A stretch of 64,000 nt of DNA from Macrolepiota albuminosa. Lineage: Eukaryota; Basidiomycota; Agaricomycetes; Agaricales; Agaricaceae. Made by a program: the position numbers and the translations under genes. Below are positions 49,691 to 61,589 of the stretch, piece after piece. Location of the stretch: assembly GCA_027475525.1 (NCBI GenBank), contig JAMWFC010000029.1:620001-684000 (forward strand), given 5' to 3'. The notes under the pieces were generated by a model that saw only the letters and a program-made list of their open reading frames with translations, did no database searches and had not been told where the DNA came from. The first letter of the stretch is position 1; each line of letters begins with the position of its first letter.

Positions 49691-51059
49691 TGAGTCACTC
49701 TGCGATGACGATATTCGAGGTCAAAGGTCAAGTTCAGTGTAACGTGACGGATGGTCGTCACACCAGAGGCTCAGGGTCGACCTTATATAGAACTTGTTGA
49801 AAGTCCTTAAATCAATGAGAAAGGCGAACTATCGAGTACAGGAACTGAAGTATATGTAATCTCGGTACTGGTAGCGGCAACCAATTCAACCTATCCGGGA
49901 GCGCTATTCACCAACCCAACGCATCGATCACAAAAAACTCTATCTACCCTGTTTCGACATTCATTTGCACTGATCCTTTCATGTATGGTTCCCCTTCACC
50001 TAATCAACCTTTCATCTATCCAGAGGCATCCTTCACTTCGTTCTCCATGCCTGTAGGGCGTATGTCATCGCAGGGACAAATGGAAGTCATCAGGGTTGGC
50101 GTCCTCAGCGCGGCCGTTTTTTTTTTAAAAAAAAATTCCCTTTCCTTGCGACAAGATTCGGACAGGGCCTAGTTACGGACATGTCGCCCCACGCGTCATG
50201 ATTCATATCACCCTGAGAGTTGAGATGCTAAAAACACGGAGCTCAGCGTAGCAATTGTCGATGATAGGGAAGGTCAGGATGGAGCGAGGCGCAAGGAAAC
50301 TGTCTTAGTCCTAGAGATCGGTTTTGGGGTCGTGAAGGATGAATTGACCATGGGTTTTGCGAAAACTTCGTCGCCAACAGGTTCAATAAGGTTGGCCGTG
50401 ACATTGCGGCGGTGAATGTCGTCGTGATCGACGAACTTTAGAAGTTGAGCAGATGGTTGACTTGGCTGGATTGTAACGACGTGAGTTGCATGAAGCCTTC
50501 TGGTCTTGCAAGCGAGGCGGGGATGCTGGGTGTAGTGGTTTTTGGGACGCAAGGACACGTTGTGGCGTTTATGGGAATGAAGGTATACTAAAAGCCGTAG
50601 CTTGAGCCAAGCCAGGGCCAGGGCCGCCATGGCAGGCCTAGCTGGGGGCTTTTGGGCCAAGCCGGGCCGAAACATTACTACGAAGAAGTCATTTCCCTCG
50701 GACATGTATCAGAGATATCGATAAAGAAACTATTTTTCAGCACAACGTCCTAATTAGCAAGTTACATGGCCTAGACAGAAGTTTAAGCGTAACCTGAGAT
50801 GATGTTTACGTGGTAAACAAACCATTATAACAATCAACGCCACGCTCGATCAATACAGGAACGGAGGTCGAGAAATTCCCTAGTCCACACTGATCTCCTG
50901 AGCTTTCTCAAGTGGTAGCTTCTCGTTAGACAACGAGAAGTCAGTTTCAATATGATTCAGTGCTATTGAATATAGGTCCTTTCCGGTGGTGTTTGTTCGG
51001 TCTGGCAGGCTATAAAAACCTGCAGGTGGATCACAATACACAAGAGCTTGGTGCCCCTA
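49691..51059. other. intergenic, no confident gene
   Basis: Divergent promoter region of malic enzyme and trehalase. A 143-codon minus-strand open frame with an ATG at 50705 is compositionally biased (Ala/Leu/Pro-rich start) and matches nothing known; it overlaps a GGGCCAGGGCC-type low-complexity stretch, so I do not call it a gene. Confidence 0.4.
51011..51017 (+). promoter_or_regulatory. TATA box of the trehalase gene
   Basis: TATAAAA lies 49 bp upstream of the ATG at 51060, implying a very short leader. Confidence 0.6.
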
Positions 51060-54002
51060 ATGTTCCTATTACTGACGTTTTTTGCGTGTATAGCTAACGT
51101 GGGACTGACCGCAGCTCAGGCATCCGTTTCCAGCGTCTCTGCTGCGACTGCAACCCCAAGCTTGTCTGTATCTCCCGAGGATGCTTTGCCAACACAAGTT
51201 GCACTACCTCCTGGTCAGGCATGGTGCTCTTCTGATATATTCTGCGCTGGACAGGTAATACATGTAACTCTTGTCGTTCTCCTGCGACTCAGGGCCTTTC
51301 AAAGCTCCTGCAAACTGTCAACATTGCCCATCTATACCCCGATGACAAGATTTTTGTAGACAAGGTTTGCCTTCCATTTTCTCGTCGTATTATCAACGCT
51401 TCACAACCTTGGTTTCGCAGCCAACCAGTAAACCGGCTCAAACAGTTCTTGCGAATTTTCAAAAGATCTCGTCTTCAACAACGTATGGCGAAGTCGTGGA
51501 GTTCGTTAATGACAACTTCAAAGGGGAAGGTCTTGAACTGGAAGCACTTGTACTCCCCAACATAAAACCTGACCCGGCTTTCTTGAACAATGTTTCCGCT
51601 CCCATTCCGAGGGCCTTCGCCAAAAGAGTCCATGGTATTTGGAACCAGCTCATTAGGGGTACAAAGGAGTCGGCTCTCTGCGTGGGTGGCTCAACGGGAT
51701 GCGAGAGCTCTTTGATCCCCCTGAATCATACTTTTGTGGTTCCTGGTGCGTTCCCTACTCACTGACTCTTCAATAAGCTAACGATTCTTCCGAAGGTGGT
51801 CGTTTTAGGGAACAGTATTATTGGGACAGCTTTTGGATTATTGAGGGTCTTATTGAGTCTGAACTTTTCGATATCGTTAATGCTACCCTTCAAAACTTTA
51901 TGGATGAACTAGATAATTTTGGCTTCATTCCGAATGGTGGACGCACTTACTGTATGAAGACTGTTTCTTTTATGTCAATTTGGCTGATGTCATTGAAACT
52001 TACAGATTTGAATAGATCTCACCCTCCTCTCTTCATTCAGGTTGGTACATGAGCTCTTCAAGGTATTCTGTGGAATTTAACACGCTCCCACAGATGGTGT
52101 CGCGTTATGTGACCACCAGTGGAGACCGAACGATACTCAGACGAGCCCTTCCTCTCGCCGAGGTATGTACAAGTCCATTTTTCTTGTTTTACCAGCTCAT
52201 TCATTGTGTCGATTAGAAAGAATTCAAGTGGTGGGATGACAATCGCTCACTCAAAGTACAATCCGCGTCGAATTTAACGCACAAAGTATACCATTATTCC
52301 GCAAACAACAGTGCGCCTCGTCCCGAGTCATATCTTGTTGGTCAGCCAGCTTTTATTGTTCGTTTTGCTGTTTGTTTCAACCTTTAGAACGTATTTTGAT
52401 TCCAAGACTATACCACCGCTAACGTTCCAAACACACTGGATGACACTCAGAAGGCCGCACTATATGCTGAGCTTGCTAGTGGTGCTGAGTCGGGTCAGTG
52501 ATGAATCGTCATGCAAAACTTGTATGCTGAATATCTGTTAGGCTGGGATTACACTATCCGTTGGTCTGCGCCCACTAGTGATGGTAGTAATGACGGCCTT
52601 CGCAGCCTTGATGTTAGGAATACGATACCGATTGACCTTAACAGTATTATATGTGAGTGTGGCCCTGATTTCAGTGTGCATACACGGTGTTGACGATTGT
52701 CATAATTCTCTATAAAGACAGAAATCATCTCATTCTTGCTAACCTATACGGAGGTGATGACAAGAAAGCAGCTTCCTCACATCGTAAAGCAGCAACAGCT
52801 CTTCATGCTGCCGTTCTTGATCTTCTCTGGGATCCGACAAAGGTAAGCTTAGTAGCAATCATATTTGGCTATATCACACTAACTTTGATTCTTCAGCTTG
52901 CATTCTACGATTACAACATTGCCGCGAAAGCTAGGAACACTGTCTTCAGCGCGGCAAACTTCTACCCTTTGTGGAGTGGCATCATTCCCCCTGAGCTCCT
53001 GAGTAGCTCGGACAAGGCTTTTGGCTATTTCTCATCTCTTAATCTCGTACTCAATCGCTACAACGGAACTTTTCCCTCAACGTTTATTGTTTCCGGGCAA
53101 CAGTGGTAGGACAATATTCTCATTCTTCTATCCTCATTCATTCCCACTCAAAGGGACGCTCCGAACGCTTGGCCTCCACATCAATACATTATTCTTAAAG
53201 CGCTTCGTGCTCTTCCGTCAAACGTCACCTCCGGGGCGCTTCCTATACCACCCGACGATCAATCAACCTTTAGCCTCATCCCCAAAGGTCAACTCGGGCT
53301 CAACGAGTCCCAGCTCCCTAATCAGCCGTTGATCGATAGCACAAGGAACGCTTCGATGTCGGGGCCAGCCGCAGATATCAATCGATTGCATGGCACAGTT
53401 TTAAATGGAGGAAACGCCACAGAGGGGGAGGGGTGGGGTAAGGCTTTGGAAAGACAGCTCGCAAATCGGTATCTTGCGAGTGCCTTCTGCAGCTGGTGAG
53501 TACCTGCTTGCCGCTTCTGTGGCATTGTCGACTGAAGTGAGTACAGGCGCGCAACGGGGGGCTCAATTGATGGGTTGGTTCCGAGGTTGTCCCCACAGGA
53601 GCTCACTGTGACTCAGAGCGGTAATAATACCGGAAATGTGGGACTTTTATTGCATTACCATCCCTCCTCATATAAATCCCTCCCAAAATCTAGATGTTCG
53701 AGAAGTTCTCCAGCATTGATATTGACTCTGCAGGCCGCGGAGGAGAGTATGTTGTCCAGGCAAGCCTGTTCTTGCACCGTAATTCCAACTTTCTTATTTT
53801 TGGAGATATTCAATAGGCCGGATTCGGGTGGACTAACGGGGTCCTGCTCTGGGTTTCCAGCGTTTACGGTGGGGTGTTGGTAGAGCCGCAGTGCCCTAGT
53901 CTCGTCAGAGCATCTACCACAAACGACGGCAAGAATGGTGCTTGTAATGATAGCAGCGTGACACGAGAGATCACCCCTGGCAGGACGGTACGCGCTTCTT
54001 GA
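51060..54002 (+). CDS. secreted acid trehalase, GH37
   Basis: Fifteen exons: 51060-51254, 51293-51364, 51421-51745, 51796-51951, 52006-52040, 52094-52162, 52217-52340, 52407-52493, 52542-52652, 52718-52842, 52897-53105, 53154-53495, 53547-53637, 53694-53759, 53817-54002; 730 aa. A signal peptide (about 1-19) opens the protein. Both GH37 signatures are present: PGGRFREQYYWDSFW and QWDAPNAWPP; GGEYVVQAGFGWTNG near the end completes the catalytic domain. It splits trehalose into two glucoses outside the cell, or in the vacuole. Intron 51255-51292 is only 38 nt. Intron 53760-53816 has a GC donor (CAG|GCAAGC) exactly at the conserved VVQ-AGFGW junction. The start at 51060 is the first ATG after the TATA box. 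Confidence 0.95.
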
Positions 54003-55145
54003 TGGGACTTTAGGGGGATTGTTTGTATTGACAGTAATGGTACCTAAGGGAACGACCGTACCTACTTCAAGAGCAAGATCTCGTCGGAACCGGTTGCCGA
54101 CCGCTTGGGAGGGAGGTCCATAGTCGGTCGGGAGAGGTTTTCAAGGCTTTTGGAAGAAGCTGAGAGGTGCTGGAAGAGGTTAGGAGGTTGTTTGGAGGTT
54201 GGGAGGTTTGCTGAGTGTTCTCTGGATTCACTGTCAAACATTGTTGTTTCTTATGTTTGGTCGTAAAACAGAGGAAGGCAAATGAAATTTAAGATAATCA
54301 GTCTTCACTGTCAAACATTGTTGTTTCTTATGTTTGGTCGTAAAACAGAGGAAGGCAAATGAAATTTAAGATAATCAGTCAACATCAGATGTAAGGACAA
54401 GATATTTTTTACAAGATTGTAATTTAACTCAGCATGCTATCATCCTGCTCGCCATACCCCTCCTTCAGGTGGCATGAACATCTCTCCATGGGCATTGGAC
54501 TGGGCAGGGTGTTGAAGGGGCAACCGGTGTTTGGAGTGCGGGGAGGACATCACACTAGCTCTTGACAGAACTACAAAATATTATAGTGTCATAGTGAACA
54601 TCCCAATTATATAGTGCTGTGTAGTGCAGGTTGCTCTCTACATCGTGACAGAGGTCCTGTTTGTAGCATTTCATAGTGCATGCCAGTCTGACACTGAAAA
54701 ATACATATTACTGCTAAGAGTTTGGTCTACATCTTCATAGATCTGGCTTCATGTTCCATAGCTCTAGCTTTACACTTTGTAGTGCTATAGAAAGAGTCAA
54801 CATGTATAGCAATTGCATTTTTACTAGTACCAAATCTAGATACACTAAATTCACCCCATAGATTTTACATCAATAAGGAAATATAATGAGGTGTAGGCTG
54901 GAAGTCTAGTGTCTCAACAGATCTTGTTCGTCTCAACAGTTGCTGGGTGGTACAAGATGCATAACGTAGTATATCATACATCTGAAAAAATACATGTGCT
55001 TCAAGAAATAATGGTAGGTGCTTGAGTATGAATCAAAGGAAATTACCTGCAAGTGCAGTGTGAAACAACAAAGTCATCCTTTGTGCTTGCAAGTATATAT
55101 GAGTTGAGCAATGGGAAAGTGATAAGTGTGTGTTGCGCAGACTCG
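54003..55145. other. intergenic, AT-rich, repeat-like
   Basis: The trehalase 3' region is followed by G/T-rich repeats (GGAGGTTGGGAGG at about 54185), the 77-bp duplication, and AT-rich DNA with repeated TATAGTGC/CATAGTGA motifs at about 54580-54800. It looks like an old repeat, but no terminal repeats or coding remnant can be shown. Confidence 0.45.
54227..54380. repeat. perfect 77-bp tandem duplication (copy 3)
   Basis: Bases 54227-54303 recur exactly as 54304-54380 with mismatches immediately outside both ends. Same period as at 1907 and 9389. Confidence 0.95.
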
Positions 55146-56584
55146 TCAATCCAATTCCCATCCACAGACAAACTCGGATTCTGCTAATCGTTTGCAGATC
55201 TTTTCCACCTTGTCGTCGTCCACATTCGCGACCGAAAACCTGATCCATCTCGACTTGTCCCAGGTTGCTTGTCCGCCATCGTCATATGCTTCACAGAAAA
55301 ACGCTGATGGAAGAGATACAACACCAAGCTCTGTCGCAAGGCGTTTGCACACGTCTAAAGAGGCTACACCTTTGAACGGGTGTCTAACGAAAGCGAAGTA
55401 ACCTCCCTGTGCACCAATCTTCCAGCGTGGCGGTAGGGCCTGCCGGAAGAGCTGATGGCGTGCATGTATTGCCTCAGCCGTCTCAAAAATGAATGATCTC
55501 ATCTGCGGAAGTAATGGCGCAAGAGCAATTTGGAATGGACGAGGTGGGCAAATTTGAAGACAGTCCAGAATAGTCTTAATGTGTAGCAGCAGATCAGGCG
55601 ATGCAGTGATTGCGCCCAATCGGTGCCCAGGGAGACAATAGGATTTCGAGAAGGAGAACAAGTGGATGAAGTTCTTTCTCCAAGAGCCGCGAAATAGCGA
55701 ATGTGGTTTCCCTGTGAGAATGAAATCCCTGTAGGTTTCATCCACAATTAGTGCGATTTTACGTGTAGCCGCGAGGTCAAGAGAAGAGGCCAACAAGGAG
55801 GCTGGATAAGTCGCTCCAGTCTTGGGAGAGTCTACGATAAGGAGCTTCTTGCCAGGAGACTCGATTATCAACTTACAGGATTATTTGGTGTAACTAGTGC
55901 AATAGCCTTTGTTTTTGGGGTGATTAAAGACTGACATGCCAGGATAGAGGGGATAAAACCATCTTCGGGAAGGGTTTGGAGAGGTACGGGCTTGATGCCT
56001 AGTAATGTAAGGTCCATTCTGATTCAAGTCAAATAGCGAACCTGTGCGACTTGATCGACTAACTCACTGATGGTTAAAGTACCTTGCGGAAAGAAACAAT
56101 TGAGTCCTAATATACATATACAACGCATGTCGCGTACCACGGCACAGGAATAATCACTTCATCACCAGCATCAGCAAGACTCATGATTGTGGCAAAAAAC
56201 GCCATGTTGCACCCAGTAGTCAGTGCAATATCGTTAGCTGTCACATCCGAGTCGGACCCATAGACCAATTTAATCTCTTCTGCTAGAGCCTTCCTGAGCG
56301 AAGGTTCTCCATCAGCGGGGCAGTATCCAAAGCTCTGCGGGGCAGAAGCGGATGCACCAAGTGCTTCTTGGAGAAATTTGGGGGGATGTGACCCCGGAAC
56401 TCCTTGCGACATGTCTAATAACGGACGTTCCTTAGTCGCAACGTAGAGGGATGCCCATTGATACGCTGCTGGAATACTTGCCCATCTTAGATTACGCTTT
56501 TCTTTAGAAACACAAGACTCACGGGGGCGACATGGTGTTGAGCACTCCTCTGGACAGACGCAAAGCTAGATGTGACCCAACCAT
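55146..56584 (-). CDS. PLP-dependent class I/II aminotransferase
   Basis: Exons 56584-56523, 56485-56138, 56082-56068, 56018-55877, 55820-55146 give 413 aa. Fold-type I aminotransferase motifs are MSQGVPGSHPP near the N-terminus, PVPWYFNHQ, VTPNNPTGATYP, IVDETYRDF (Asp216, Tyr219), SFSKSYCLPGHRLG (PLP Lys248) and SRWIRFSVAN (substrate Arg). The enzyme moves an amino group between an amino acid and a 2-oxo acid. The kind of amino acid (aspartate, aromatic or kynurenine-like) cannot be told. The first intron (56522-56486) is only 37 nt; if it is wrong the N-terminus changes but not the domain. It is divergent from the MATE transporter, with about 545 bp between start codons. Confidence 0.92.
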
Positions 56585-57129
56585 CTCAGATTTCAAGAGT
56601 CCCCTGTGCGTGTTGGTCGGTCTTTGAGTGGAAATAAGATACGTCCAAAAGTGCACATGTGATCTGCATCTGTAACACGGTTTTGCCTAAAATGGAACAA
56701 GTCGGAATCGCACTTCGATGAATCAGTTGGAAGTCCATTATAACAAAGGGCTCACTATTTTGTGACCCGTGACACAGAGTGGACAACGTTCTTTCCAGAA
56801 CGGGGAACCAAACCGCTACAGGATCAGGGCCGCTGAATCTTTTCAAAATAACTTACTGCTGGTAACCACGATATATCACAGGGTTTTTGATGGTCCAACG
56901 AACTTTATTTGTTCTCCGAGCAGTCAAGTGTGTTTCAAATCATATTTGTCGACCCCGAGTACCCGACGTTAAATTTTTTATCAAGCCATGACTGTGACCA
57001 CTTTGGTACCGGCGTTTACTACATAATGCAATTCCACACCGCTGAAGCAATCTGCCTCCTTCCTTGCCTGGTGAAGCAAACGAAGCAAGCGAGTCACCTC
57101 GACATTCAATCGGTAAAACTCATTCTGCA
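56585..57129. other. divergent promoter region
   Basis: 545 bp between the start codons of the aminotransferase and the MATE transporter. Joint regulation is possible but unproven. No gene seen. Confidence 0.5.
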
Positions 57130-59383
57130 ATGGAGTCGACACCATTACTTGCGAATGTGCAACAAGAGCCTGTCTCCGAAACCTTCATCTTAAGGGAAGA
57201 GATGCGAATGATCACCTTCTACGCCCTGCCCGCTTTAGTGTATCTACCTTCAATGACCACATGCGCAATCTGGAACTGATCAAATCTCCTGACAGGTCTC
57301 AATTGCTTGAGTATAGCCTGGTCATTGTCGAAGTTGTTTCTGTTGGACACATATCCACATCTGCACTAGGGGCTGCTAGCTTAGGGTATATGACTGCCAG
57401 CGTGACTGGTCATTGCACTCTACATGGATTGACTAGCGCCCTTGATACTGTGCTTCCGTCTGTCTTTACGTCTTCCCAACCTCAGCTTATGGGCCTTTGG
57501 GCTCAACGCATGTGTATGTGATTCCGCCTCGCTCACTTCTAAAGGTTTCCCAATCTGTCCTCAGTCATTGTCGTTCTGTTTACGATGATGGTAAGTATGT
57601 TCGGCTTGAAGTCTGCAAGGCTTGAACCAGACTTATACTATTCTAGCCGATTTTGACGATATGGCTCAATGCAGAGAGCTTCCTCCTCTCCATAAACCAA
57701 GATCCTGAAATTGCGAGACTCGCTGCATTGTACCTCCGTTGGCTTGCATTTGGTTTACCCGGTCTGTTTCTGGCAGAATCTTTTGGTCCTTGCTGCTTAA
57801 ATGATTTGTTTAGCCTTTGGTTGCAATTGTGTCTTGAGGTATGCTTGTTTGCATATATTTCTTTCCTTGTATGGTTGAACACATATCCGGAGGCGTTATT
57901 TTCAGTCCCAAGGTCAGTATATATTCGTAGTGATTGTAATACTTTGTGTCTGGATGGTTTGGCATAGGTTTATTTGCCCTTCAAACACAGATCAATTCGT
58001 TTGTCGCTCCTATCAATGTCCTTTTGAACTACCTCCTAGGTAAGGTCGCCATACTTTAATACTCGGCCACACTGAGGAAAAGGTGGATTCAGTATGGGGC
58101 CCGAAAGCAACTCGCCTAGGATTTATTGGCGCTCCCATCTCGACGTCATTATCTCATATCCTTGTTTCTGTTATTTCCATCGTATATCTCATTCGTTGCA
58201 CGCCAAGAATCGCCTGGCATCCCTTGTCTTTCAGGATGTTCACAAATCTTGGATTCCTGCTGCGCTTGGGAATTGCGGGAGTAGGTAAGACAAAAACAGA
58301 TTTGAGTCTTTGTCGGTATTGATACCCAATCGTTCAGGCCAAACAGCCGCAGAGTGGTGGGCTTGGGAACTGCTTGCTCTTGGTGCTTCTTTGTAATACA
58401 CATCCTTTCGTAAAAGTCACTTAGGACTGACTAGTTAATCATTGATAGCCTTGATCCTCTTTCACTCGCTTCACAATCTGTACTGTTAACGTTGACTTCA
58501 ATGACCTATCAGGCTCTGTATGCATTGGCAAACGCAACAGCTGTCCGGTAGGGTGGCTTCACTTCCAACGTTCCGTTCGCGTTACATAACATGTTTTCAG
58601 CATTGGCAACCTTCTTGGCGAGAAGAATGCCAAACGGGCATCGGTATCAGCGACTGCCTCAATGCTAATGGCTCTGGTAGTATCTCTCATGCTAAGGTCT
58701 GTTGTTACAAACCCCTCTGCCTTTCTATCTCTTAGCCAAAAACAATGTAGTGTTATGTATCTGACCTTCCAAGGTGTCTGGGCTTATATATTCAGTGATG
58801 ATCCCGGTAGGTCCATTACTTTCTAGTACATTATCTGATTGAAGGCATCGATCTTCATTTTAGACGTTATTAGTCGAGTCGCATCCGTCATACCTTTAAT
58901 TGCTCTCTATCAAATCGCCGAGGGAAATGCAGCAGTGACTTCCAGCATTCTTCGGGCAAAGGGCCAACAGGTTAGCACGTCAACAATGATTTTCAAGTAG
59001 ACTGAAAATATATTATGTAGGATATCGGCGCTGCTTTGAATATTAGGTCAGCCAGTTCACTTTTTCTCCTCCAAACACACTCTGAAGTTGCCAAGTGGTT
59101 ATTATGTGATCGGTACGTACGGCCGTGTTGACTCGCCATACAAATGGTTAGCTTTAACCACATTCTCGAAGGCCTCCCTCTTGGCATCTGGCTTGCCTTC
59201 CATTGGCATATAGGCCTGTATGGCCTATGGATTGGAATAGCAGTGGCCGTGACCTATTGTTCTGTGATTGGTTCCTTCTTATGTTACAGAACTAATTGGG
59301 ATCATGAGGCTGATAAAGTCGCCGAACGTATTGCAGAAGAAAACAATCGATATCAAGTCTCAAATACAGAAGATCATGTGTGA
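57130..59383 (+). CDS. MATE-family multidrug/metabolite efflux transporter
   Basis: Sixteen exons: 57130-57239, 57296-57513, 57565-57590, 57647-57761, 57814-57838, 57893-57912, 57968-58039, 58093-58284, 58338-58392, 58449-58547, 58601-58696, 58736-58806, 58864-58970, 59021-59046, 59096-59112, 59172-59383; 486 aa. MATE hallmarks run in order: SALGAASLGYM, SQPQLMGLWAQR, RRYFQSQGLFALQTQI, VWGPKATRLGFIGAPI, GQTAAEWWAWEL, GNLLGEKNAKRA, ILRAKGQQDIGAALNISGYYVIGLPLGIWLAF. Twelve membrane helices are expected. The family exports organic cations or toxins using proton or sodium gradients, at the plasma or vacuolar membrane. The intron at 58697-58735 is 39 nt. The short charged C-terminus (AERIAEENN) is typical of fungal members. 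Confidence 0.93.
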
Positions 59384-59674
59384 GTTTCTATTCTGGTCTT
59401 TGATCCCGGCACCAGAGACAGTGGAATCCTAATGTCGACCGTTGGCTTGACCGCGCTTAAAATACATCCATACGAGTAAAGAATCTTTTACCAATAGTTA
59501 CAGCCAATTGATTTTGCATCAAAATTAGATGTCACGCGGTAAATGTGGGAGTTAAAGTCGAAAGGTGTTCATCGTTAGCCATGTAGTACAATGAGCGTAA
59601 AGATTACCATGTCTTTGTGTAAAGGAAGTGTAAGAACCACTTTTTACCGAGAGTTTAACATTATATTTCAGTAT
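59384..59674. other. shared 3' region of MATE and RWD genes
   Basis: 290 bp between convergent genes; nothing noted. Confidence 0.5.
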
Positions 59675-60582
59675 CTAACAATCATTTCTTATGCTTCCAA
59701 TGCCCATTTCAACAACATGCCTTTCTCTTCCTAACTTGCGCATTTCTTCAACCACTTCTCCAACCTTTTGAAATTCGGACCATCGTCTGTCGTCAACGAC
59801 AATTAATTCCTCAGTTTCTGAAAGCTCTTCAACGAATCGGACCTTCAAGGCCAACCACTGCATCGTCTTGACATTCCGGACAAATTCTTCCACGTCGTCT
59901 CTCCGTCCGAAGGCATATATCACTCCAGGATGGCCTACTTTCGCAAAACCTGATATTGATAACGACGAAGCCCAATTACGCAGAGATCTCCGTTTAGTGG
60001 GAGATATAAGATGGTGTGAGGTTAGAAGTGCATGACAGACGGGTGGAGTTTGGGGAGTAGACATTGACTGGGTAGGTGAATCAACCGAACACGGTTGGGA
60101 TTCTACTTCTGCGTAGAGGATTGGCAGAAGATGCAAAGAAAGTAATTGATAGATGGGAAATCTGCCATTACAATGAGTAAGAGAGAACACGGCATGAACG
60201 TTCGACTGACTCGGAGTCATCACCGATCTCTTTCAATTGGTTCTCAATCATATCTTGCCACTTCTCTTGTTCTGTCCGAGTAATCTTGTCGCCCTTCACT
60301 TTGAAAGTAGGGGCCGCTGTTGTTAGTCTTCCCTCGTATTCAAATGGAACTTCAACAATAAAGCAGACGTCAGAGGCTTTTATGTCTACCATGAACCGCG
60401 CAGGATGTTGTGGTTCCTCAGGAACTATAGAGTCAATCATTGGGTCAAGGTAGTGCGTTATTAGACCATTCCAAACGTCTTCCTCGTCGACAAAAATCAA
60501 TCTTTCCTTGCCAGGAAGGAGTGAAGAAATGATTAGATGCAGTTCCTCAAGCTGTTTTGTAAGCACAGGTGCTGAGGTTTCC
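59675..60582 (-). CDS. RWD-domain protein with DUF1115/Prp3-C-like domain, 5' end interrupted
   Basis: Exons (60582)-60211 and 60161-59675 (intron 60162-60210, GTCAGT...GCAG). About 285 residues remain. The N-terminal part is an RWD domain (LTKQLEELHLIISSLLPG, then FIVEVPFEY). The second exon carries HHLISPTKRRSLRNWASSLSISGFAKVGHPGVIYAFG, the DUF1115/Prp3-C type block, as in the RWDD2 family, whose function is poorly known. No in-frame ATG is found: upstream of about 60582 the sequence becomes the terminal repeat of the neighbouring retrotransposon and soon reaches a stop. The start codon, or a short first exon, has therefore been separated from the gene. Convergent with the MATE gene. Confidence 0.8.
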
Positions 60583-60798
60583 TCTTTGCCTTGGTTGTCG
60601 CTGAGTCCGTGTGTTTAAAATTTTGTTTATACAATTTCTATCTAATACAATATTTGTACTTTGCGGACTGGTCTGAACTGGAGACTGTGTCCAATATGTT
60701 CTTGTGCTAAGAGTGTCGGGCGAAAACCTTCCCAATGGTTTCCGGCCTCTTTAACGCGAAGCCTGGAATAAATGGAAAAAACAGGTGGGTCAGCCGCG
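60583..60798 (-). repeat. retroelement repeat B2 (outer end)
   Basis: 216 bp, apparently identical to 61259-61474 (offset 676). It marks the element's 3' end against the RWD gene. Confidence 0.9.
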
Positions 60799-61258
60799 AT
60801 CGGGTAAGGGTGGGCGGGCGCCCGTCCAAGCTTTCTATCTCGGTGTCCCTAGCTCCGGCTGGATCTTCGCTAGTAAAGAGGCATCTATCGCGCACCATCT
60901 ATCATGACTACTGCCCTATTTTGGATGTATTATCACTTTTGCGAGGACGAGGCTAATTCTGGTGGTGGAGGGGCGGCGACGGCATTTATTAGGATCTTTG
61001 AGTCATTCTCTAGCTATCCTCTGGCCTGAACAGATCTCTCTTGCCTAGCTGTTATCCGATTTTGTTTACCCTACCCTCTCTTGTACTCTGGGGTGGGTGG
61101 GTGGGGAAATTTGAGCAACTAAGGCCTCAGCGAGCTTTGCAGCGTGTGCGGTGGCGAGAGGGCTCTCGGAAGGAAAGGAATACCTCGTGACAACTGCCAC
61201 CGCAGGCAAAGACTCCACCCTCGCCAAATTCCGCTTCTCCATTTGGCCAGGCCACCAA
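60799..61258 (-). repeat. retroelement segment A2
   Basis: 460 bp between the two B repeats. By the PAT/Ngaro model a direct copy (A1) should precede the coding region, outside this window. No coding evidence inside. Confidence 0.6.
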
Positions 61259-61474
61259 TCTTTGCCTTGGTTGTCGCTGAGTCCGTGTGTTTAAAATTTT
61301 GTTTATACAATTTCTATCTAATACAATATTTGTACTTTGCGGACTGGTCTGAACTGGAGACTGTGTCCAATATGTTCTTGTGCTAAGAGTGTCGGGCGAA
61401 AACCTTCCCAATGGTTTCCGGCCTCTTTAACGCGAAGCCTGGAATAAATGGAAAAAACAGGTGGGTCAGCCGCG
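61259..61474 (-). repeat. retroelement repeat B1 (inner copy)
   Basis: 216 bp, perfect direct copy of 60583-60798, lying 115 bp after the recombinase stop codon. Confidence 0.9.
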
Positions 61475-61589
61475 GTTCCCCTCAGGCTTTGTTAGGAGGC
61501 CACGACGCATCGCGGGTGTTTACTCTGGCCACGACCCCATTCTTTAGTCGTGACCTCCTATCCAGAATATTAGGTGCGAACTCCTTACC

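Noticed and set aside
50274..50705. 143-codon minus-strand open frame upstream of trehalase
   Set aside because: Overlaps low-complexity GGGCCAGGGCC DNA and has no homology-like features.
52341..52406. Nearer acceptor (CCTTTAG at about 52387) for the trehalase intron
   Set aside because: It puts a stop in the frame; the acceptor at 52406 restores the VDYTTANVPNTLDD reading.
60583..61474. The two 216-bp repeats as LTRs of a small LTR retrotransposon
   Set aside because: They lie on the same side of the coding region, only 460 bp apart, and the neighbouring frame encodes a tyrosine recombinase, not a DDE integrase; split direct repeats fit better.
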